NCBI GenBank assembly: GCA_036507955.1
Contig: DATCIH010000186.1
Span: 1 to 14,597, forward strand
Length of the DNA stretch: 14,597 nt
Source: DATCIH01 sp036507955
Lineage (GTDB): Bacteria > Bacillota > Clostridia > Clostridiales > Clostridiaceae
Direction: 5' to 3'
Shown here: positions 8,257 through 14,277 of the stretch, piece after piece
How positions within the stretch are numbered: position 1 is the first letter of the stretch
Layout of the letters: each line of letters begins with the position of its first letter
Notes under the pieces: model-generated
Databases searched by the model: none
What the model saw: only the letters and a program-made list of their open reading frames with translations
Told to the model about the DNA's origin: nothing
Position numbers and translations under genes: made by a program

Positions 8257-8306
8257 TTCTACTATAGTTCAATATTCCATATATAAGATTGATGTACCTT
8301 TTTAGA
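8257..8306. repeat. 50-bp direct repeat, copy 2
   Basis: Second copy of the repeat at 7844-7893, offset by exactly 413 bp. TTCTA/TAGAA can form the outer stem and TCAAT/ATTGA the inner stem. It lies about 60 bases upstream of the TTG start of the 97-residue membrane protein. Confidence 0.7.
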
Positions 8307-8361
8307 AGATTTCGAATCACTCAGCTACTTCACTTAATGCTTATTATGTTCATGTTATAAC

Positions 8362-8457
8362 AATCATTATATAATAGCCTCAGTGGCAATGTTGATGATT
8401 ACTCAAGCCCCCGACCTGTCCCCTTATCAAGGGGAACATCTGTAATTGCATAGGCTT
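8362..8457. repeat. Structured intergenic region with GC-rich hairpin
   Basis: No gene is visible. TCCCCTT (8419-8425) and AAGGGGA (8429-8435) form a 7-bp stem with a three-base loop, flanked by a run of C (8408-8412) and bracketed by AAGCC (8405-8409) and GGCTT (8453-8457). Left of it, AATCAT (8362-8367) pairs with ATGATT (8395-8400) around a GCC/GGC stem. No T-tract follows in either direction, so a terminator is unlikely although the hairpin lies about 25 bases after the stop codon of the acetyltransferase at 8459. Its GC-rich core stands out from the surrounding AT-rich DNA. Confidence 0.45.
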
Positions 8458-8458
8458 A

Positions 8459-8944
8459 CTATAAAAAATATACATAATCTATGTGTTCGCCAACAAAATC
8501 AGTAATATTTTGCTCCTTCCTTTTCTTGTATATTTTGAATCCAACACTCTCATACATTTGTTGAGCAGAGATTAGGTCATCATTCGTGGTTACAATGATT
8601 TTTCTCACATCATTTTGGGTGATTCTATTGACCGCTTCTTGAAGCTGTATTTTACCATAACCATTGCTTTTGTGTTTTGAAGCAATGCAGTTATGGCCAA
8701 TTTCCACATACTCAGGCATATTTCTCGGGTCCCATAAAACAAATCCGATGGCTTCATCGTTTAGTGTTGTGATAAACCCATATTTATCTGCAATTTGCAA
8801 ATTGTCAAAGGAAAAGTTATCACAAACTTGCCAATTAGAATACCATCTTTGTTCATATCTGCAATCAAATGAATACGCATCTTTCAATAATTCAAAGAGT
8901 ATTCCTCGATTAAAGTCGCTCACTTTTTTAAATTCAATACCCAT
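8459..8944 (-). CDS. GNAT-family N-acetyltransferase
   Basis: A 161-residue GNAT-type protein. The CoA-binding region is EIGHNCIASKHKSNGYGKIQLQEAV (split here as a strand at about 81-88 and the loop KHKSNGYGK at about 90-98), and the late ISAQQMYESVGFKIYKKRK stretch is the usual C-terminal motif B. The N-terminal half (DAYSFDCRYEQRW) and the FVLWDPRNMPEYVEIG section suggest a specific small subfamily, but the substrate cannot be named. The ATG at 8944 has a run of five G ten bases upstream. It stands alone, with gaps of over 150 bases on both sides. Confidence 0.85.
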   Translation of the reverse strand: MGIEFKKVSDFNRGILFELLKDAYSFDCRYEQRWYSNWQVCDNFSFDNLQIADKYGFITTLNDEAIGFVLWDPRNMPEYVEIGHNCIASKHKSNGYGKIQLQEAVNRITQNDVRKIIVTTNDDLISAQQMYESVGFKIYKKRKEQNITDFVGEHIDYVYFL

Positions 8945-9037
8945 GTACTAACAACCCCCATTTCTTTACTTAATATAAATAATATTCAGTTCACACTTGA
9001 TAACGTTCTTGCACTAATAACAAAGATAGCAATCAAT

Positions 9038-9085
9038 AACTCTATATGTAAATGACCAACAAATTGGAATTTGTAAGCAAGAGTT
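9038..9085. repeat. Nested inverted repeat between two acetyltransferase genes
   Basis: ACAAATT (9059-9065) and AATTTGT (9068-9074) form an inner palindrome; AACTCT (9038-9043) and AGAGTT (9080-9085) pair outside it, leaving unequal bulges of 15 and 5 bases. No T-tract follows the stem, so it does not look like a terminator. Confidence 0.35.
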
Positions 9086-9102
9086 TGTATTTATACATTT
9101 TT

Positions 9103-9513
9103 TTAAAACCATTTAGAAGATAGGCTTAAGAAAACTCCCTGCTCAACTTTAAATCCGATTTTTTCATAATAGCCTGATGTTTTTTGTATTGTTCCAACTA
9201 ACCACTCTGAATCTGGAAAATGTTCAATACATTTTTTTATCAATTCTTTCCCTATACCTTGGTTTTGAAATTCTGGAGTAATGGCTAAATCATAGATTAC
9301 AGTCCTAACTATTTTGTCACTAAGCACCCTCACACATCCAACTAAACAATCATTTTCCCACGCTGAAATAACTACAGTCGAATTAATAAATGGCATATTG
9401 AAATTCTTTAACATAAATGAGGTTTCTGTTCCGTCTGACCAACCTACTGACATAAATAATTTATGCAACTGTTCAGACGATAAATCTTTTCTTGTATTAT
9501 ACGTTATACTCAT
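9103..9513 (-). CDS. Small GNAT-family N-acetyltransferase
   Basis: A compact 136-residue GNAT protein. Motif A reads VIYDLAITPEFQNQGIGKELI (strand about residues 72-78, then the pyrophosphate loop QNQGIGK at 83-89), and the end TSGYYEKIGFKVEQGVFL matches motif B. The arrangement fits short acetyltransferases of the YjdJ/aralkylamine-like type; substrate unknown. The frame extends to a TTG at 9525, but MSITYN from the ATG at 9513 is the more natural start. The ribosome binding site is a run of seven G ending only three bases before this ATG, so the effective spacing depends on which G bases pair. Confidence 0.85.
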   Translation of the reverse strand: MSITYNTRKDLSSEQLHKLFMSVGWSDGTETSFMLKNFNMPFINSTVVISAWENDCLVGCVRVLSDKIVRTVIYDLAITPEFQNQGIGKELIKKCIEHFPDSEWLVGTIQKTSGYYEKIGFKVEQGVFLSLSSKWF

Positions 9514-9598
9514 AATCCCCCCCAATATTGTATATAAACTATCCTATAAATTCCTGTTTATAACTTCTTACTGAAAAATCGTTTATTCGCAATCATTT

Positions 9599-9652
9599 AC
9601 AATCTTGAATAAATCGTACTTTCGCGATATATTCAGTATATAAGAAGATTGT
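9599..9652. repeat. Long imperfect hairpin upstream of the third acetyltransferase gene
   Basis: ACAATCTT (9599-9606) pairs with AAGATTGT (9645-9652). Directly inside, GAATAAATCG (9607-9616) pairs with CGATATATTC (9625-9634) with one mismatch and an eight-base loop. A ten-base one-sided bulge (9635-9644) separates the two stems on the right. No T-tract follows on either strand. It sits between the Nudix gene at 9748 and the acetyltransferase at 9513. Confidence 0.5.
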
Positions 9653-9747
9653 CAACTAAAGAATATATACACCTTACTATTATTAGGATTTAATTGAATT
9701 ACTTACATCAGTGAAGTCTATCAGATTTGAAGGTATACAAAATAAGA

Positions 9748-10242
9748 TTATTCTATTCCAAAACCCTTTGAATTCCATTTTCTCCAAACTTGATGATTAT
9801 AAAGACCATGCTCAACTACATCCCAAAATTCATGAAGTAATACTTCTGGGTATACCCTTGGAGTTTTCTTGACTTCCTCTTTTGTAAAAAACTTAACATC
9901 TTTCAACACCTGATTATTAGCATCAAATTCAGGGTCAAATCCTAAAGCTAAATTTCCTCCAATTATTTTGCCAAGAAAGTAGTTGGTATGTTTTACCCCG
10001 TTTTGAGATTTTTCTTCAACAGTCCATAATAACCTACTAATTTTAATATCCAAACCAGTTTCCTCTTTTACCTCTCTTATACCACCATCTGTAGTGTATT
10101 CCCCAGCTTCAACTCCACCCCCAGGTACAACCCAAAATTCTTCTATTTTTCCTTGCTCTTCATATCTATGCTTAACCATTAAAACTCTATTGTCTTTATC
10201 AATTACAAAAACTCTTGTTCCTGCCCATACACCTTGATTCAT
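9748..10242 (-). CDS. Nudix hydrolase
   Basis: A 164-residue Nudix-fold enzyme, expected to hydrolyse a nucleoside diphosphate linked to another group. The Nudix box is complete at residues 42-64 (Gly42, Glu48, then REVKEETGL). The catalytic Glu residues of the REXXEE core are present. The region before it (VFVIDKDNRVLMVKHRY...EFWVVPGGG) is the normal strand that leads to the box. The C-terminal tail (HEFWDVVEHGLYNHQVWRKW) is aromatic and not diagnostic to me. The start ATG at 10242 is preceded by GGAGG at seven bases. No partner gene is evident; the next upstream gene is a broken kinase about 180 bases away. Confidence 0.88.
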   Translation of the reverse strand: MNQGVWAGTRVFVIDKDNRVLMVKHRYEEQGKIEEFWVVPGGGVEAGEYTTDGGIREVKEETGLDIKISRLLWTVEEKSQNGVKHTNYFLGKIIGGNLALGFDPEFDANNQVLKDVKFFTKEEVKKTPRVYPEVLLHEFWDVVEHGLYNHQVWRKWNSKGFGIE

Positions 10243-10424
10243 GATATTCCTCCAAACCTAATTCGTAATAATTTACAAAGTTTCACTACTCCAAATTATT
10301 TTAATGAACCTTTAATAAAAATTAAGATTTAATATAACCACATATTATCTTAATAATTCATCTATTGACCATTTGTTCATAATTATCAATATGCCACATC
10401 AATTCTCTTATACTACCTACATTT

Positions 10425-11175
10425 TTATCTTGAATTTACCTTTTCGTTAGGGCATTCGCCCACTCTAGCCACAATAATAACTGATAAATAATCCTGAATC
10501 ATTTGTCTTGTAACATTCATTTGCATAAGATATAAGTTTGCAAGTGATTTCTTAAATCGCAAAAGCATTTCTTTATCTTCAACTTCTATAGGGACAGGTG
10601 TATATTCCACAAGAAATACAGTTCTTGCAACATCATATAAAAAATTTCCATGGCAGACATTCATGAAATCTATAACCTTTGTATTTCCATCCAATATTAA
10701 TATATTACCTGGATGGAAGTCGCCATGACAAAGTGTATTCCCATCTGTTAGTTTATCTAGATTTTGTAATTTTTCTCGTCGTTTCTTTGAGTTCGCTGAT
10801 GTAGCATTTATTATATTATATTTTAAAAACTCCTTATAATTCGGTACATTATTAATCCTATTTTGAACTATTGACTTATGTAACTTAGCCATATATACTG
10901 CACATTCCTACACTTCACCAGTTCTCAAAACCCAATTCAATAGGGATTCACCTTCCACTTTGTCATAATATAATACCCATTCGCTCTTCGCAAAAAATAA
11001 TTTCATATGCCTTTGGTTTTGCAAAATCCATATCTCTTATTGCCATTGCATTATGAAACTCTTTTTCTACTGCTTCTTTTGCATATCCCTTATAGAAAAG
11101 TTTAAGTACCTTGCCTTCTTCCCATTCATATACATTTGCTGTATTTCCTTCGCCAATTACTTCCCCATATTTCAT
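10425..11175 (-). pseudogene. Broken APH/choline-kinase-like phosphotransferase
   Basis: Remains of a small aminoglycoside-phosphotransferase-fold kinase of about 245 residues. The first part (11175-10963, AGGAG eight bases before the ATG) holds the nucleotide loop GEGNTANVYEW and the lysine strand KVLKLFY. The second (from 10892) holds the catalytic loop HGDFHPGN and metal-binding DFMN, ending ECPNEK. Between them one extra base near 10965-10972 breaks the frame: removing a T gives GIIYDKVEGESLLNWVLRTGEV, which continues the family sequence. An in-frame TAG at 10910-10908 then interrupts before ECAVYMAKLHKS. Two independent lesions in otherwise well-kept sequence argue for a recent pseudogene rather than two working proteins. 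A sequencing error could explain the indel but would not easily explain both. Confidence 0.85.
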
Positions 11176-11285
11176 TTATATTTCTCCTAATCTTTCAGAA
11201 CATTAATTTATTCAATAATCTACATTTTCATTTTATAATCTTTACTACATCGTTTTTTACCATTGTGACAAATTAAAGAAGATTC

Positions 11286-12101
11286 CTAACTGAATTTTTT
11301 ATTAACAATTTTACCTATCTCTTTCAACTGCCTTTCAATAGCACTTTTGTCACTCCGCCATGAAAAATATTCTCCAAATCCGCCATATTCTAAAGTAACT
11401 ATTTCTGGTGTAGTCATCTTTAATACAAATTCTAAAATTCCATAATCATATTCATCCATTTCTAAATGATTATCTCTTAATCCATTTTCAGTGTCTCTTG
11501 TTCCCACCACATGGATTTCTCTTACTAGTTCTAATGGCAATGCAGTTAAATAATCTTCTATTGACATGTTCAATCCACTTGCTGTCACTTTCGCATGTGC
11601 TATATCCAGCAACAATCCTACTTCATATTCACTGCACAACTCATTTATTAATTTAGTAGATACTGAATGCTTAATAAGCTTAGGACTATTGGTTTCATAA
11701 TATGGAGTATATGGCACATTTTTAATTAGTATCTTTACATCGAGATTCTCTTTCCATTGCTTTATAGAACATCCCATCCGCTCTTTTACCATTTCAAATG
11801 TAACCTCTTCTCCGTTCCAATCTGATTGATATGTTGCACAATGCAACCCAATAAAATTACTATTACAAAATTCAATTTTATCTCTGACTCGATTCCAATT
11901 TATGCTATTTAATTTTGTAGTGCCAGTATGTTGGGGTATATATATTCCTACACCATGCAATAATAACTTTCCATAAACTTTATACTCTGCTGGTATTTCT
12001 TCATCAGATTTTGATAAAGCGATTTTCACATAATCAACGTATAACCTTTTTTTATCAATTAATTCAATTAACTCCGTTGACAAATTACATCCAATTCTCA
12101 T
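11286..12101 (-). CDS. DUF692 / MNIO-like TIM-barrel protein
   Basis: A 271-residue TIM-barrel protein that reads most like the DUF692 (UPF0276) family, whose studied members MbnB, TglH and ChrH are multinuclear iron oxidases that modify Cys-containing peptides. Candidate metal ligands in barrel order are His49 (LLLHGVGIY), His87 (IGLHCA), Asp166 and His169 (LLLDIAHA), His197 (EIHVVG), Asp210 and His212 (RDNH), and Glu238 (TLEYGG). The usual Glu before Asn in the EN motif appears to be Lys127 (IKNVP). A sugar-phosphate isomerase/AP-endonuclease-like barrel is the alternative. The ATG at 12101 has GGGAGG six bases ahead. No MNIO partner protein or clear peptide precursor lies beside it; the flanking genes are a dead kinase and a Nudix hydrolase. 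Confidence 0.65.
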   Translation of the reverse strand: MRIGCNLSTELIELIDKKRLYVDYVKIALSKSDEEIPAEYKVYGKLLLHGVGIYIPQHTGTTKLNSINWNRVRDKIEFCNSNFIGLHCATYQSDWNGEEVTFEMVKERMGCSIKQWKENLDVKILIKNVPYTPYYETNSPKLIKHSVSTKLINELCSEYEVGLLLDIAHAKVTASGLNMSIEDYLTALPLELVREIHVVGTRDTENGLRDNHLEMDEYDYGILEFVLKMTTPEIVTLEYGGFGEYFSWRSDKSAIERQLKEIGKIVNKKFS

Positions 12102-12495
12102 TGTTTACCTCCCTGCTTAAATTCCTGATGAAAAGAAAACACTATAAAGACATATTTAAATGGATTGGGGAAATAACTATAAAGGAATAATTAAATAATA
12201 TTACTTTATTAAAGATAGTTAAGACAAATGCTCACTGGATTATCAAGTGTTATTCGAGAAGGTTTTAGTTTTACTTAAAACTACACTTGTATTAAGCTCT
12301 GGATATACTTAATTTATTATATCGAGGGTGCTCATTAGAATAACTAAAGTATTTTTATCCTAAATTCACTTAAATCAACCCCCTGCCATTTAAACTATCT
12401 GCATTTCGATTTATTCCAATAAATCCACATAATTCAGAAAAATAACATATTATTTTATTGAAATATATTATAATTTTTGCTTTCAAACAAAACTA
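12102..12495. other. 394-bp intergenic region without a supported gene
   Basis: No reading frame with a ribosome binding site is present. The only notable structure is a nested hairpin at 12244-12289: CAAGTGT (12244-12250) pairs with ACACTTG (12283-12289), and TAGTTTT (12266-12272) with AAAACTA (12277-12283), the two stems competing for one base. The region is AT-rich and probably holds the promoter of the DUF692-like gene, but no box stands out. Confidence 0.5.
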
Positions 12496-13023
12496 CTATT
12501 TAAATTGTAATACATACAATAGTGCTAACATTGAAACTCCACACTGAATTTCGTTTCTAAATAGCATATCTGTTATTCTTTCTTTAGATATCCAATTAAT
12601 GTCTTTTACTTCATTAGTATCAAAATCAATAACTTTTTCTCTTGCTTTTGCTCTATAAGCATGTATTTTTAAATCTGACATGCCATTATATGGATTGAAA
12701 GAGCATAAATATTTTATATCACTCGTGTCATACCCTGTTTCCTCCAATACCTCTCGTTTCATTGCCTGTTCCGTACTTTCACCATTTTCAATTCTGCCAG
12801 CAGGAATTTCTAATTCTTCTCTGTTAGTAACATATCTATTAGACTTAATTAATAAGATTTCGCCTATATCATTTTCTAAAATAGCACATACTGATTCATG
12901 TGGATAATGCAAATAATGATATTTGTCAATAATTTTTCCATCAGTCAATTGAACCTTATCAGTGTATAAATTAATCCAATCGCTTTCGTAAACAACATTT
13001 CGTTCTAATCTTTTAGGTATCAT
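12496..13023 (-). CDS. Nudix hydrolase, ADP-ribose pyrophosphatase-like
   Basis: A 175-residue Nudix protein whose layout resembles ADP-ribose/nucleoside-diphosphate-sugar pyrophosphatases: an N-terminal segment (VVYESDWINLYTDKVQLTDGK) before the core, the strand SVCAILENDIGEILLIKSNRY, then ELEIPAGRIENGE leading into the Nudix box at residues 76-98 (Gly76, Glu82, REVLEETGY). The ELPAG-like element just before the box is typical of the ADP-ribose group. The activity is inferred from this resemblance and not proven. The ATG at 13023 has AAGGAG eight bases upstream. A second Nudix gene lies 124 bases upstream on the same strand. Confidence 0.87.
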   Translation of the reverse strand: MIPKRLERNVVYESDWINLYTDKVQLTDGKIIDKYHYLHYPHESVCAILENDIGEILLIKSNRYVTNREELEIPAGRIENGESTEQAMKREVLEETGYDTSDIKYLCSFNPYNGMSDLKIHAYRAKAREKVIDFDTNEVKDINWISKERITDMLFRNEIQCGVSMLALLYVLQFK

Positions 13024-13147
13024 AAAATATTCTCCTTAAAAATCTCTGATAAATTATCATTCTTAAACCAAGTAATATAGTACTAATACATACTTTACAA
13101 TCTCTTTCTAAGCCCTATGTTAATGAATTATTACTTTATGAGTAAAG

Positions 13148-13711
13148 TTAAATTAATAGTGCTTCTATTTTAGAGATTATTTTCTTATATAATTTTATCA
13201 TATGAGGTTCATTGGAGTATGTATCTATTTCTTTTATAGGAATCCATTGGACCCCGCTATTTTCATCAATTTTAACAATAAGTGGGTCCGTTTCATCAGC
13301 CTCAATTAAATAGGTAACTGATATATGCAAATGAGAAGCAACATATTTTCCTTTTCTCATATGACCAATTCTTGATAAAACATCTAAAGAGAAAATATCC
13401 TTACTAAGAGGATAAAGGCTTTTCACTCCTGTTTCCTCTTTGACTTCGTTTATTGCTACAAGTAATAAGTCTTCTTCTCCATCTGCATGGCCTCCTGTCA
13501 ATGACCAAGCGTTATATATATTATGAAATACCATTAGAACCTTATCTTTATTTTTGTTTATGACAAATGCAGAACTAGTTACATGTATAATCTCATTATC
13601 TCTTGATAGAATATCATCAAATAAATTAAAGGCTTTTATAGCTATTTCTTTATCTTTTTCTTCTTGCTCATTGCGGGGCATATATTCTTTTATTGAATCA
13701 AACCAGTTCAT
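13148..13711 (-). CDS. Nudix hydrolase
   Basis: A 187-residue Nudix protein with an extended N-terminus (about 40 residues, acidic and basic helices) before the core. The box spans residues 74-96: Gly74, HADGE, Glu80, then Asn88-Glu-Val-Lys-Glu-Glu-Thr-Gly. The family Arg at the start of REXXEE is replaced by Asn88, while the metal-binding Glu residues are kept, so catalysis may remain. The core strand DKVLMVFHNIYNAWSLTGGHADGEE is of the type seen in Nudix proteins with GGHADG. Start is ATG at 13711: a stop codon lies two codons upstream, so no longer frame exists. Its own Shine-Dalgarno is weak (AGG, eight bases), although a strong unused one lies about 45 bases upstream. Confidence 0.85.
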   Translation of the reverse strand: MNWFDSIKEYMPRNEQEEKDKEIAIKAFNLFDDILSRDNEIIHVTSSAFVINKNKDKVLMVFHNIYNAWSLTGGHADGEEDLLLVAINEVKEETGVKSLYPLSKDIFSLDVLSRIGHMRKGKYVASHLHISVTYLIEADETDPLIVKIDENSGVQWIPIKEIDTYSNEPHMIKLYKKIISKIEALLI

Positions 13712-13752
13712 AATTCAACCTACTTTCATTATTAGAAGTACATCGTAAAATA

Positions 13753-13761
13753 CTCCTCCTT
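13753..13761 (-). promoter_or_regulatory. Strong ribosome binding site leading only to a three-residue reading frame
   Basis: AAGGAGGAG on the minus strand is nine bases from an ATG (13743-13741) that opens ATG TAC TTC TAA. The Nudix start lies 30 bases beyond. The site is the best Shine-Dalgarno in this stretch yet translates only MYF. Confidence 0.45.
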
Positions 13762-13823
13762 ATGTTATTTATTTTACTTGTATGGATTGTAATGTTGTAT
13801 TTTAGATTGGAATTCTTTTAAGT

Positions 13824-14144
13824 TCACAATATAGTTATCATTATAAATTCAATTAATGATACACCATCAAATTCCACAACATCCCCGTCATAGTCGCACT
13901 TGAAGTACCTTTCAACAGCAGTTATATTGTCTTGATGAATAAATTTCTTTATATCCCATACCAAAACTGTTCCTCGCTTATTCCAGTCGTTAAACCATCT
14001 TTCAATAATTTCTAATCCATAGTATTCAGGTCCATAACATTCACTATAGACTGCATTTAAATCAAAAGTTTTTCTCAACGCTAGAATGCTTTTGTTCAAC
14101 CAAGACTGAAAATAATTTTTTATGATTTTCTCTCGTTCAATCAT
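13824..14144 (-). CDS. SnoaL/NTF2-like protein, C-terminus probably frameshifted
   Basis: A 106-residue protein with the small cone-shaped SnoaL/NTF2 look: an opening helix (EREKIIKNYFQSWLNKS), the WFNDW and VLVWDIKKF strands, and ERYFKCDYDGDVVEFDGVSLIEF at the end. The start is the ATG at 14144, with GGGGG about seven bases upstream; a 43-codon extension of the frame to 14273 has no such support and is unlikely. After SLIEF the frame gives IMITIL and stops at 13824. Shifting by one base at 13843-13844 instead gives NDNYIVNLKEFQSK and on to PYK with a stop at 13776-13774, the ending expected for this kind of protein. So the last beta strand was probably lost to a one-base deletion. Whether the short form folds is unknown. 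Confidence 0.75.
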   Translation of the reverse strand: MIEREKIIKNYFQSWLNKSILALRKTFDLNAVYSECYGPEYYGLEIIERWFNDWNKRGTVLVWDIKKFIHQDNITAVERYFKCDYDGDVVEFDGVSLIEFIMITIL

Positions 14145-14277
14145 CAAATTTCCCCCTAAAGTTATACACTCAATATTTGTTGCATAATAATTTACCTTTG
14201 ATTCACCACCACACTGATTTACACTTTGAACCTTATAAAAGAATGAGAATTGCTTTACCTGCTTTATCTTCATTCAA

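Noticed and set aside
10358..10435. A 25-codon minus-strand open stretch (SIRELMWHIDNYEQMVNR) just after the broken kinase
   Set aside because: It has no start codon with a ribosome binding site and no recognised family. It may be a gene fragment, but the evidence is composition only.
10425..11175. Two separate working genes for the kinase fragments
   Set aside because: The intervening sequence translates into family-like residues once the frame is restored, and neither fragment alone contains both nucleotide-binding and catalytic lobes.
12128..12190. A plus-strand 20-residue frame (MKRKHYKDIFKWIGEITIKE)
   Set aside because: No Shine-Dalgarno, opposite strand to all neighbours, and no recognisable family.
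12370..12486. A 38-codon minus-strand frame with a TTG start and two Cys residues, considered as a peptide precursor for the DUF692-like enzyme
   Set aside because: It has no ribosome binding site, its first half is low-complexity AT-rich sequence, and it lies about 270 bases from the enzyme gene.
13133..13148. ACTTTA/TAAAGT hairpin at the end of a Nudix gene, considered as a terminator
   Set aside because: The stem is only six AT-rich pairs and no T-tract follows.
14145..14273. A 43-codon N-terminal extension of the SnoaL-like protein
   Set aside because: The ATG at 14144 has a well-placed GGGGG and begins a family-like helix, while the extension has no ribosome binding site and no family resemblance.
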